Below, piece by piece: positions 1-6,238 of a stretch of DNA of 6,238 nucleotides; position 1 is the first letter of the stretch, and the number at the start of each line of letters is the position of its first letter. Below the pieces are notes generated by a model that was not told the DNA's origin, searched no databases, and saw only the letters and a program-made list of their open reading frames with translations. The position numbers and the translations under genes were made by a program. The stretch is from an uncultured Shinella sp. (lineage in GTDB: Bacteria; Pseudomonadota; Alphaproteobacteria; Rhizobiales; Rhizobiaceae): assembly GCA_946886325.1 (NCBI GenBank), contig CAMPIK010000153.1, positions 1-6,238 on the forward strand, given 5' to 3'.

Positions 1-785
1 TCACCATGGAGGCCTGCATCCGGGCCGGCATGCCGATCCTGCTGCTGTCTGCGGGGCAGGCGGGCGCGACGGCGCCGGCACCGCTGGCAACGGCCATCGT
101 GCAGGCGGTCGCCGAGTGCCTGGCGGGTGTCGTCTATGTCAACGCCATGGCGCCCGGTCATCCGGCGATCTTCGGCACGTGGCCCTTCGTCTCGGACCTC
201 AGGACCGGCGCCATGTCCGGCGGCTCGGGCGAACAGGCGCTGCTGACGGCCGGCTGCGCGCAGATGCACCAGTTCTACGGCCTGCCGGGCGGTGCCGCCG
301 CAGGCATCGCCGACTCCAAGCTGCCGGACATGCAGGCCGGTTGGGAACAGGCGATCTCCAATGTCATGGCCGGGCTCTCCGGCCTCAACATGGTCTATGA
401 GGCGGTCGGCATGCATGCCTCGCTGCTCGGCTTCTGCCTGGAAAGCCTCGTGCTCGGCGACGATCTTCTCGGCCAGGTGCAGCGCTGCGTGCGCGGCATC
501 GACGTGACGGAGGATTCGGTCTCGCTGGAGACGATGCGCTCCGTCTGCCTCGACGGTCCCGGCCATTACCTCGGCGACCCGCAGACGCTGTCGCTGATGC
601 AGACGGAATATATCTACCCCGCCGTCGCCGACCGCACGAGCCCGAAGGAATGGGCCGAGATCGGCAAGCCGGACCTCATCCAGAAGGCGATCGAGCGCAA
701 GAACCGCATCCTGTCGGAGGCCGGTCCGCTGTTCGACTTCGCGACCGACAAGGCGATCCGGGAGAAGTTCAGGATTTACTTCTGA
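1..785 (+). CDS. MttB-family (trimethylamine/betaine-type) corrinoid methyltransferase, C-terminal part
   Basis: Partial gene entering from the left edge; the frame is open from base 3, so the ATG at base 6 is internal, not the start. About 260 residues are visible of a family usually near 500. Family hallmarks are the VNAMAPGHPAIFG strand, the DLRTG motif, the YGLPGG...ADSKLPDMQAGWE stretch (about bases 280-350), GPGHYLGDPQT (about 556-590) and TEYIYPAVADRTSPKEW near the C terminus. Family members form the TIM barrel that moves a methyl group from a quaternary or tertiary amine (trimethylamine, glycine betaine or relatives) to a cobalamin protein in the cytoplasm. Archaeal MttB carries pyrrolysine, encoded by an in-frame TAG, roughly two thirds of the way along. 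No TAG interrupts this frame, so it belongs with the non-pyrrolysine members, one of which is known to demethylate glycine betaine. The exact substrate cannot be told. It ends 9 bases from a convergent gene. Confidence 0.9.
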   Translation, partial: TMEACIRAGMPILLLSAGQAGATAPAPLATAIVQAVAECLAGVVYVNAMAPGHPAIFGTWPFVSDLRTGAMSGGSGEQALLTAGCAQMHQFYGLPGGAAAGIADSKLPDMQAGWEQAISNVMAGLSGLNMVYEAVGMHASLLGFCLESLVLGDDLLGQVQRCVRGIDVTEDSVSLETMRSVCLDGPGHYLGDPQTLSLMQTEYIYPAVADRTSPKEWAEIGKPDLIQKAIERKNRILSEAGPLFDFATDKAIREKFRIYF

Positions 786-794
786 GGCGGTCGA

Positions 795-1310
795 TCATCG
801 GTCGTAGGCGCGGATGTTGGTCACCGACCAGCTCCACTCGGGGGCCGTCATCGGCGGAATGTCGCTGTTCGGAAACACCGCGAAGGTGGTGAAGGGCAGC
901 ATCGTCGCCGGCGGCACGCGGGCTATGATAAGGGCGGAATCCTCGCCGACGACGCGGCAGGTTCCGTTCGGGCAATCCTTGAGCGTGATCGTCAGGCGGA
1001 AGGATTGCAGCGTCACGTTCGAGGCATTCGAGATGCGCCCGGTCACGCGATAGCTGGTCGCCGGCTGTCCGGGCGTGAACTGCAGGCGCGAAAGCTGGAT
1101 ATCGCCGGCGTCGATTTCCGCCGGCTGGGCGCCGACAGGTGCGTCCGACGACACCGGATTGCGTCCTTCGGCGAGCCATATGACAAGCGCCACGACAAGC
1201 CCGATCGCAAAGGCGATCGTGAGGACCGGCTCGACCCAACTCTGAAAGCGCCGAAAACGAAGCGCGAGATAGAGAACGGTGAGCGCGGCGACAACGAATA
1301 CCCAGACCAT
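795..1310 (-). CDS. Conserved hypothetical two-helix membrane protein with exported C-terminal domain
   Basis: 171 residues, family not recognised with certainty. Two hydrophobic segments lie at residues 1-18 and 28-46, separated by a basic loop (RFRRFQ), so a hairpin in the inner membrane is likely. A polar linker (about 50-68) leads to a predicted beta-rich domain (about 70-171) with the look of an immunoglobulin/FxLYD-like sandwich: a strand reading RVTGRISNASNVTLQSFRLTI is followed by alternating hydrophobic strands. Two cysteines, C113 and C118 in CPNGTC, could form a disulfide, which would fit a periplasmic location; orientation is inferred. The ATG is supported by a good ribosome site, GGAGG 6 bases upstream (1317-1321). 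The gene converges on the methyltransferase. Its promoter would lie in the 110 bases before DUF1328, where I see no clear match. Third-position GC is high, in contrast to the overlapping frames. Confidence 0.8.
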   Translation of the reverse strand: MVWVFVVAALTVLYLALRFRRFQSWVEPVLTIAFAIGLVVALVIWLAEGRNPVSSDAPVGAQPAEIDAGDIQLSRLQFTPGQPATSYRVTGRISNASNVTLQSFRLTITLKDCPNGTCRVVGEDSALIIARVPPATMLPFTTFAVFPNSDIPPMTAPEWSWSVTNIRAYDR

Positions 1311-1342
1311 CAGGACCCTCCCTGATGTTCATATAGCCAACC

Positions 1343-1391
1343 CTACACGCAAGCGGAATAGCACAAAGACCGATATGCCGATCTTGTGTAG
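1343..1391. repeat. Imperfect inverted repeat in the DUF1328/membrane-protein intergenic region
   Basis: CTACAC-GC-AAG (1343-1353) can pair with CTT-GTGTAG (1383-1391): nine base pairs with a 2-base bulge and a 29-base loop. The loop itself contains an imperfect palindrome (AAGA...TCTT, 1366-1385). It lies between the DUF1328 stop and the next minus-strand start. It could be a weak transcript structure, a protein-binding site, or chance. There is no T-run of an intrinsic terminator. Confidence 0.25.
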
Positions 1392-1420
1392 TCGCAGGTC
1401 GATTTAAGCCGCCTCTGCGC

Positions 1421-1594
1421 TCAGACCACCGCGCTGCCGGCCATGAAGGCGAGCACCAGGAAGATCAGGAAGATGATGATGGCGATCGCAAAGAGGATGC
1501 GCGCGATCGTGGCGGTCGCCGCTGAAACGCCCGAAAATCCGAGAAATCCGGTGATGAGGGAAATGACGAGAAAGATGAGCGCCCATTTCAGCAT
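1421..1594 (-). CDS. DUF1328 small membrane protein (YtjA-like)
   Basis: 57 residues, starting [20 protein letters not shown] and ending FMAGSAVV before TGA. Two hydrophobic helices (about 4-23 and 30-53) flank a short Ser/Ala/Thr-rich turn with an arginine at 32. The [11 protein letters not shown] opening, the GFxGFxG motif and the length match DUF1328, a widespread proteobacterial inner-membrane family whose molecular role is unknown and whose members are often stress-induced. The start is well fixed: GGAGGT (1601-1606) lies 6 bases upstream. Another ATG 5 bases earlier is out of frame. A candidate EcfG-type promoter sits directly before it. The 67-base gap to the DUF2937 stop and the separate promoter suggest independent transcription, although readthrough is possible. 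The gene is short enough to be missed by length-filtered gene calling, and a longer reading frame in another register over the same bases has no family resemblance. Confidence 0.9.
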   Translation of the reverse strand: MLKWALIFLVISLITGFLGFSGVSAATATIARILFAIAIIIFLIFLVLAFMAGSAVV

Positions 1595-1619
1595 GACATG
1601 ACCTCCGTTGCTGCCTACT

Positions 1620-1644
1620 GACGCATGAGCGGTCGAAAAGTTCC
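1620..1644 (-). promoter_or_regulatory. Candidate EcfG (general stress sigma) promoter of the DUF1328 gene
   Basis: Read on the minus strand: GGAAC (1644-1640), 16-base spacer, then CGTC (1623-1620). The known alphaproteobacterial EcfG/RpoE2 pattern is GGAAC-N16/17-CGTT, so this is a full -35 match with three of four -10 bases. Transcription would start near 1612, leaving a leader of about 18 bases that just contains the ribosome site. The motif is seen; sigma-factor use is inferred. Confidence 0.5.
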
Positions 1645-1661
1645 CGATTTCCGTTACTCGA

Positions 1662-2192
1662 CTACTTCGGTTCCATGAAGGCTGCCTCCGGTCTATGACG
1701 TCGGCGCGTGAGAAAGCGAGCGCCCCGCCGCATCAGCAGCATAAGTCCCGCGGCAAGGCTGGCGCCGGCGGCACCCCAGACGAGGCCTGCTGCAGTCAGC
1801 GGAACGGCCGGCAGGAAATCCCGCCAGGCATTGGTGGCGATCTGCCGGTCCGCCCACCAGATGAGCACGATCGGCCGTTCCATCGGCGAGGCGGAGAGGA
1901 AGGCGGTCGACTGCTTCTCCAGCGCCTCGTGGCGCGTGATCGTGCGGCGCATCGACTGGCCGCGTCCATGGAGGAACGGTTCCTTGCTGGCGTCGTAGAG
2001 CGAGAGCGCGGCCGGCCTGTCCAGCCCGGCCCGTCCGGCATCGGCATCGAAGTCGGCGACGATCACCCGCAATTCGTCGAGCGCGCCGCCGAGCCGCTGG
2101 CGATATTGCTGGGCGAATTCCGGCGCCTGCGAGAAGACCGCCGCGCCGAGAAGCGCTGCCGTCGCAACCACCGTTCGCCCTGCCACGCCCAT
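1662..2192 (-). CDS. DUF2937 family membrane protein
   Basis: 176 residues. An N-terminal hydrophobic segment (about 4-20) runs into [16 protein letters not shown] (21-36), the hallmark of DUF2937. A charged, probably helical periplasmic or cytoplasmic region follows (about 37-125), then a second transmembrane helix (about 131-154) and a basic tail ([13 protein letters not shown]). Function is unknown for the family; a two-helix inner-membrane topology is typical. I chose the start at 2192 because AGGAGG sits 8 bases upstream (2201-2206). The frame is open to 2324, but those 44 extra codons lack family resemblance and would contain the candidate promoter. It is transcribed divergently from the hydrolase gene and is followed by DUF1328 on the same strand. 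Confidence 0.87.
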   Translation of the reverse strand: MGVAGRTVVATAALLGAAVFSQAPEFAQQYRQRLGGALDELRVIVADFDADAGRAGLDRPAALSLYDASKEPFLHGRGQSMRRTITRHEALEKQSTAFLSASPMERPIVLIWWADRQIATNAWRDFLPAVPLTAAGLVWGAAGASLAAGLMLLMRRGARFLTRRRHRPEAAFMEPK

Positions 2193-2200
2193 GGTCCGCA

Positions 2201-2206
2201 CCTCCT
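2201..2206 (-). promoter_or_regulatory. Ribosome binding site deciding the DUF2937 start
   Basis: AGGAGG on the minus strand, 8 bases before the ATG at 2192. It favours this start over the longest open frame, which would begin at 2324. Confidence 0.8.
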
Positions 2207-2229
2207 GATCGGATGTCTTGCAAGCGATC

Positions 2230-2255
2230 AATCCGCGGGCGCGCGAAACGGTTCC
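2230..2255 (-). promoter_or_regulatory. Candidate EcfG-type promoter of the DUF2937 gene
   Basis: Minus strand: GGAAC (2255-2251), 17-base spacer, GATT (2233-2230). The -35 is a full match. The -10 keeps only the TT pair of CGTT, which fits the looser GGAAC-N18/19-TT form described for rhizobial RpoE2. The predicted start near 2223 gives a leader of about 30 bases. The motif is inferred to be functional. Confidence 0.4.
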
Positions 2256-2259
2256 CTGT

Positions 2260-2298
2260 CGTTGCGTTATCGGTTGCCATCGAATGACACCGTTGCGT
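2260..2298. repeat. Direct repeat CGTTGCGT, 31 bases apart
   Basis: CGTTGCGT occurs at 2260-2267 and 2291-2298, between the two outward-facing GGAAC motifs. A second pair, CGAAACGG, occurs at 2244-2251 and 2301-2308. The 31-base offset is close to three helical turns, which would suit a regulator binding one DNA face. Eight-base repeats in GC-rich DNA can also be chance. Confidence 0.3.
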
Positions 2299-2307
2299 GT
2301 CGAAACG

Positions 2308-2332
2308 GGAACAGGCGGAATCACCGCGCGAT
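2308..2332 (+). promoter_or_regulatory. Candidate EcfG-type promoter of the hydrolase-ACT operon
   Basis: GGAAC (2308-2312), 16-base spacer, CGAT (2329-2332), against the GGAAC-N16/17-CGTT pattern: full -35, three of four -10 bases. The predicted start near 2340 leaves a leader of about 37 bases. Together with the minus-strand motif, GTTCCC (2251-2256) and GGGAAC (2307-2312) form an inverted pair, each element pointing at its own gene. Confidence 0.35.
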
Positions 2333-2376
2333 GCTAGGCTCCGCCCATCGCACAGACCGGAGCTCCGCATTTCGCC

Positions 2377-3290
<914 letters not shown>

Positions 3291-3294
<4 letters not shown>

Positions 3295-3695
3295 TGGATG
3301 GCATTACCGATCTCGGCCAGTTGTTGCGCGAGATGAAGCCGGCGCTCGCCGACGGCGACTATGTCTATTGCACCGTGCCCGACATCGACCTCAGGCCATG
3401 GCTCGATCTCGACCCGATCGGCACGTTTCGCGAGGAGGAAGGGCTGACGCTGATCCTGCCGGCCTCGGTTGCTGCCGCCAACGATCTCGATGCGAGCGCA
3501 CCCCTCGCCATGATCACACTGACGGTGCATTCGTCGCTCGCGGCCGTTGGCCTGACGGCCGCCGTGGCGACGGCGCTCGCGCGCGAGGGCATCAGCGCCA
3601 ACGTGGTCGCGGCGTTCTACCACGACCATGTTTTCATTCCCGCCGAGGATGCGGACAGGGCACTGACTGTGCTTGAGGCGCTCAGCGGCGCCTGA
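3291..3695 (+). CDS. ACT domain-containing protein (ACT_3/DUF2241 plus ACT_7 type)
   Basis: 134 residues. The N-terminal half (about 5-60) has the features of ACT_3: DLGQLLREMKPALADGDYVYCTV, then a GTFREEEGLTLILP strand. The C-terminal half (about 70-130) is an ACT_7-like fold: ITLTVHSSLAAVGLTAAVATALAREGISANVVAAFYHDHVFIP, ending in the DADRALTVLEAL helix. Such tandem-ACT proteins are expected to bind small ligands, often amino acids, but no ligand is established for this group. GGAGG (3282-3286) precedes two consecutive in-frame ATGs at 3291 and 3294, with spacings of 4 and 7, so the second may be the real start. The first overlaps the hydrolase stop in ATGA, which implies translational coupling. 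It ends 3 bases from the convergent GFA gene. Confidence 0.88.
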
Positions 3696-3698
3696 CCG

Positions 3699-4115
3699 TC
3701 AGAGATAGCGCGTCTCTGCCGGCGGATTGAAGAAGTCGTCGTCGCGGCCGTTCTCGAAGATCACGGGCGAGGCGACCAGTTCCTCGTCCGAGATCTCGAG
3801 GCATGCGGCATTGACGCAATAGAAGTGCCCCATGAAATCCTCGAGGTATCCGCGCGAGAAGGGCCGGATGCCGCAGCGGCCGCAGAAATAGTGGTCGACA
3901 TCGCCTTCCGCCCAGCCGGAATTGTCCGCGCGGTAGCTGACCAACCGGTCTTCACCGGTCAGGATTGTCATCTCCTCGCGCGGGGTGAAGGTTTTCAGCA
4001 TGCGCGTGCGCCGGCAGAAGGAGCAGTTGCATTTCCGGATGCCTTCGGACAGGTCGAGCGTGCATTCAAAGCGGATTGCGGCGCAGTGGCAGCGTCCTTG
4101 ATAAAGCTTGCGCAT
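3699..4115 (-). CDS. GFA / CENP-V family zinc protein
   Basis: 138 residues. Seven cysteines are arranged as in the glutathione-dependent formaldehyde-activating enzyme fold: C9 and C11 (GRCHC) with C78 and C81 (FCGRCG) for the structural zinc, and C29, C31, C34 (CNCSFC) for the second zinc site. HYFCGRCGIRPFSRG is the conserved signature. Despite the family name, many members are not formaldehyde enzymes, and the reaction here is unknown; a glutathione- or thiol-linked role is possible. The frame is open to 4214, but that extension runs antiparallel through the MFS coding end without family resemblance. The ATG at 4115 is preceded by AAGGA (4126-4130, 10 bases away) and lies 4 bases after the MFS stop, so it is the last gene of that operon. 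Confidence 0.9.
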   Translation of the reverse strand: MRKLYQGRCHCAAIRFECTLDLSEGIRKCNCSFCRRTRMLKTFTPREEMTILTGEDRLVSYRADNSGWAEGDVDHYFCGRCGIRPFSRGYLEDFMGHFYCVNAACLEISDEELVASPVIFENGRDDDFFNPPAETRYL

Positions 4116-4119
4116 GGTT

Positions 4120-5673
4120 TCAATGTCCTTCCGGGGCGGTTTGCGTTTGCAGGGCCGGCTTGCCCGCCTCCCGGCGCAGCAACACGGCGGCGATGATTGC
4201 CGTTCCGAGAGCAATGGCCACGCAGGTGGCTGACGTCACGACGAACGCGTCGGTGAAGACCGTCCGGGCCGCGGCGGCCAATCGTTCGCCGGCGTCCGCC
4301 TCAAGTGCTCCGGCTGCGGCGATCGCGCCTCCGAGCGTCTGGCGCGCCCCTTCCGCCAGCTCCGCCGGCACCCCCTCGATCGATACGCTTCCCATCTGCG
4401 CGCGGTAGTTTGCAGTCACGATGCTGCCCAGCACCGCAATACCGAGCGCGCCGCCGAACTCGAAGCTTGTTTCCGAGATCGCGGCGGCGGTTCCCGCGCG
4501 CTCCGCGGGCGCGGTCCCGACGACAATGTCCGTCGTCAGCGTGCCTACGGGTGCGAAGCCGAGCGACAGGATCGTCATGCCGATGACGATCGGCAACGGG
4601 CTGCCGGCAGCACCCACCTGCGTGCAGATCGCAAAGCCCGTAGCCGACAGGACGAAGCCGAAGGCGATGAGCCGGTTTGCCGGAAAGCGGCCGGCAAGGC
4701 TCGGAATGGCGATCGAAGCGACCACCATCGCAAGGGCCGAGGGCAGCGACCAGAGCCCGGCCTCGAAGGCCGTCATGCCGAGCACGAGCTGAAGATACTG
4801 CGCCATGAACAGAAAGGCGCCAAACGCGATGAAGAGGCCGAGGACGTTGATGCCGAGCGCCGTCGAGAAGGCCCGGTTGCGAAAGAGCGAGAGGTCGATC
4901 AGCGGCTGGGCGAGGCTGCGCTGGCGGCGGACGAAAAGCACACCCATGGCGATGCCTGCAAGGATGGCCCCGAGCGAGACGGCCGAAATGCCGTTCTCCG
5001 CGATCTGCTTCATCCCGTATATCATCAGAAGGATCGCGACGAGCGATTGGGCCGCGCTGACGAGGTCGATGCGGCCGGCATCGGGATCCTTGAATTCCGG
5101 CAGCAGGTAGGGACCGAGGATCAGCAGCAGGGCCATGACGGGCACGGCGAGGAGAAAGACCGAGCCCCACCAGAAGGCCGAGAGCATGAGGCCCCCGACG
5201 ACAGGGCCGATGGCGCCGCCGGCGGAAAAGCTGGCGATCCAGATGCCGATCGCCAGCGTGCGCTCCCGGTCGTCCTCGAACATACTGCGGATGAGCGACA
5301 GCGTCGAAGGCGCCAGCGTCGCCGCCGCGACGCCCAGCAGGGCACGGGCGAGGATGAGGCTTTCCGCGCTCCAGGCGAAGGCGGCGAAGATCGAGGCGAG
5401 GGCGAAGGCCACCGAGCCGATCATCAGGATTTTCCGGCGGCCGATGCGGTCGCCGAGCGTTCCCATGGTGATGAGCGAACCCGCCACCATGAAGCCGTAG
5501 ATGTCGACGATCCACAGCAGTTGCGAGGCGGTCGGCTTCAACTGTTCGGAGATGGCCGGGACCGCGAGGTTGAGCACCGTCAGGTCCATCGAATAGAGCA
5601 GGCATGGCAAGGCGATCACGGCAAGGCCGATCCATTCGCGCCGCGTCGCCTTGCGGGACGCGTGTTCAGCCAC
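4120..5673 (-). CDS. MFS transporter, DHA2 (14-helix drug:H+ antiporter) family
   Basis: 517 residues from the chosen GTG, the normal size for 14-TMS DHA2 pumps of the QacA/SmvA/LfrA type. Visible motifs are LLYSMDLTVLNLAVPAI (motif D1; Asp30 and Asn35 in helix 1), GDRIGRRK (motif A, about 74-81) and GGAIGPVVGG (motif C, about 152-161), the antiporter signature. A long extracytoplasmic loop rich in Glu/Ala precedes the last helix (VTSATCVAIALGTAIIAAVLL), typical of this subfamily. The protein is expected to export hydrophobic or cationic compounds with proton exchange across the inner membrane; the substrate cannot be read. I prefer GTG at 5673 because AGGGAG lies 6 bases upstream and the overlap with the preceding gene is then only 8 bases. 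An ATG at 5691 (6 codons longer) has no clear ribosome site. The gene is flanked by an AHSA1 gene upstream and GFA downstream in one operon. Confidence 0.93.
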   Translation of the reverse strand: MAEHASRKATRREWIGLAVIALPCLLYSMDLTVLNLAVPAISEQLKPTASQLLWIVDIYGFMVAGSLITMGTLGDRIGRRKILMIGSVAFALASIFAAFAWSAESLILARALLGVAAATLAPSTLSLIRSMFEDDRERTLAIGIWIASFSAGGAIGPVVGGLMLSAFWWGSVFLLAVPVMALLLILGPYLLPEFKDPDAGRIDLVSAAQSLVAILLMIYGMKQIAENGISAVSLGAILAGIAMGVLFVRRQRSLAQPLIDLSLFRNRAFSTALGINVLGLFIAFGAFLFMAQYLQLVLGMTAFEAGLWSLPSALAMVVASIAIPSLAGRFPANRLIAFGFVLSATGFAICTQVGAAGSPLPIVIGMTILSLGFAPVGTLTTDIVVGTAPAERAGTAAAISETSFEFGGALGIAVLGSIVTANYRAQMGSVSIEGVPAELAEGARQTLGGAIAAAGALEADAGERLAAAARTVFTDAFVVTSATCVAIALGTAIIAAVLLRREAGKPALQTQTAPEGH

Positions 5674-6142
5674 GGGCGTCTCCCTCGACATAGGCCGCAA
5701 GCCGCGCCAGGCATTCGCCCCAGCCTTCCGCATGGCTGTCGCGGTCGCGCTCGGTCTCGAAGGGTGACTGATGGAAGCCGACTTTCGTGCGGCCGCCTTC
5801 CATCTCCTCGAACGTCACGGTGATCAGGGTTTCCGCCGCGGGACCGTTCTCGTCGATCCATGCGAAGGTAAAGACCAGGCGACGATTCTCTTCGATGGTC
5901 CGGTATGTGCCGGCCATCTGATGGTCCCGCCCGTCCGGTGAGCGGATGACGCTCGACCAGGCTCCGCCTTCCCGGAAATCCATGCGGATCGAATGGGGGG
6001 TGAAGTCCTTCGGACCCCACCAGCGGGCGAGGTGTTCGGGAGAGGACCAGACACGGAACACCAGTTCAACAGGCGCGTCGAAGATGCGTTCGATGTAGAG
6101 TTCGTGGGTGGCATCCGGCGCAATGCGCGGCTGTATGGTCAT
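5666..6142 (-). CDS. SRPBCC / AHSA1 (Aha1 C-terminal-like) domain protein
   Basis: 158 residues. A single START-like helix-grip domain fills the protein. The diagnostic stretch is ELYIERIFDAPVELVFRVWSSPEHLARWWGPKDF, followed by FREGGAWSSVIRSPDG, a strand TLITVTFEEMEGGRTKV and the closing helix GWGECLARLAAYVEG. The fold binds hydrophobic small molecules in a cavity, but these bacterial proteins rarely have a known ligand; the name Aha1 reflects a distant link to an Hsp90 co-chaperone. The ATG at 6142 has AAGGGAG (6151-6157), 8 bases away. The frame stays open to 6220, but the extra codons are unlike the family. Its end overlaps the MFS gene, so the two are probably co-translated. In many proteobacteria such genes follow an ArsR-family regulator, which could lie beyond the right edge. 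Confidence 0.92.
   Translation of the reverse strand: MTIQPRIAPDATHELYIERIFDAPVELVFRVWSSPEHLARWWGPKDFTPHSIRMDFREGGAWSSVIRSPDGRDHQMAGTYRTIEENRRLVFTFAWIDENGPAAETLITVTFEEMEGGRTKVGFHQSPFETERDRDSHAEGWGECLARLAAYVEGDARG
5680..5685 (-). promoter_or_regulatory. Ribosome binding site deciding the MFS start
   Basis: AGGGAG on the minus strand, 6 bases before GTG at 5673. No comparable purine-rich site precedes the ATG at 5691. It lies inside the AHSA1 coding end, so ribosomes finishing AHSA1 could reinitiate here. Confidence 0.6.
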
Positions 6143-6168
6143 TGGTCTCACTCCCTTGGAAATGGTCT

Positions 6169-6237
6169 TCAATCGGCGCGGGTTGACGGGGCAAGGCGGA
6201 TTGCCACCTCGGTTTCCCACTGCGCGGGATCGGGCAC
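6169..6237 (-). CDS. Possible C-terminal tail of an upstream operon gene
   Basis: A minus-strand frame entering from the right edge gives 22 codons ending WETEVAIRLAPSTRAD and TGA (6171-6169). Its third positions are about 73% G/C, better than the frame shared with AHSA1, and the stop lies 26 bases before the AHSA1 start, as expected within an operon. An ArsR-type regulator would be the usual neighbour, but this short stretch shows no family motif. It may equally be non-coding leader. Confidence 0.3.
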   Translation of the reverse strand: MPDPAQWETEVAIRLAPSTRAD

Positions 6238-6238
6238 G

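Noticed and set aside
781..800. Possible bidirectional terminator between the methyltransferase and the membrane-protein gene
   Set aside because: Only nine bases separate the stops, and no stable stem with a T-run is visible.
1311..1420. Sigma-70 promoter for the 171-residue membrane protein (TTCCGC-N17-TATATG on the minus strand)
   Set aside because: The -35 matches only two consensus bases and the -10 four, not better than expected by chance.
1404..1586. 60-codon minus-strand frame near DUF1328
   Set aside because: Different register from the real DUF1328 gene, His/Arg-rich, and no ribosome site; the 57-codon frame has both family match and ribosome site.
3693..3701. Palindrome TGACCGTCA between the convergent ACT and GFA genes as a terminator
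   Set aside because: It consists of the two facing TGA stop codons with three bases between; the stem is too short and there is no T-run.
4301..5635. Minus-strand open frame of 444 codons over the MFS gene
   Set aside because: It is the other register of the same strand; the translation is Arg/Pro/His-rich with no helices, while the MFS frame has clear transmembrane segments and motifs.
5047..5823. Plus-strand open frame of 258 codons
   Set aside because: Antisense to the MFS and AHSA1 genes; highly charged composition, no family resemblance.

Overview
The window reads as ordinary chromosomal (or megaplasmid) DNA from a GC-rich alphaproteobacterium, most likely of the Rhizobiaceae (Rhizobium/Ensifer/Shinella-like). 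This rests on three things: strong G/C preference at third codon positions, the gene families present (a non-pyrrolysine MttB-family methyltransferase, DUF2937, DUF1328, an ACT_3/ACT_7 protein, an AHSA1-type SRPBCC protein), and candidate EcfG-type (GGAAC) promoters. The genus is inference. No RNA gene, mobile element, CRISPR array or phage gene is visible, and no stretch longer than about 185 bases lacks a gene.

Layout. Bases 1-785 (+) hold the C-terminal half of an MttB-family corrinoid methyltransferase that enters from the left edge. It converges, with a 9-base gap, on a 171-residue two-helix membrane protein of unknown function (795-1310, -). Upstream of that are two small envelope genes on the minus strand: a 57-residue DUF1328 protein (1421-1594) and a DUF2937 protein (1662-2192). 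A 184-base divergent intergenic region separates DUF2937 from a plus-strand pair, an HSL-type alpha/beta hydrolase (2377-3294) and an ACT-domain protein (3291-3695), coupled by an ATGA overlap.

The right half (3699-6142, -) is a compact operon transcribed leftward: AHSA1/SRPBCC protein, then a 14-helix DHA2-type MFS efflux transporter, then a GFA/CENP-V zinc protein. The genes overlap or lie 4 bases apart. A short reading frame that ends just upstream of the AHSA1 gene may be the tail of a further operon member.

How the genes may work together. The most interesting regulatory signal is a set of three GGAAC motifs, each at promoter-like distance and in the right orientation upstream of the DUF1328, DUF2937 and hydrolase genes. 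They resemble -35 elements of the general-stress sigma factor EcfG/RpoE2, which would make the centre of the window a small stress-responsive envelope cluster. The -10 elements match only in part, so this is a hypothesis. The right-hand operon looks like a drug/toxicant response unit (efflux pump, small-molecule-binding fold, thiol/zinc protein), but its substrate cannot be read from sequence. I do not see a clearly new multi-gene system here.
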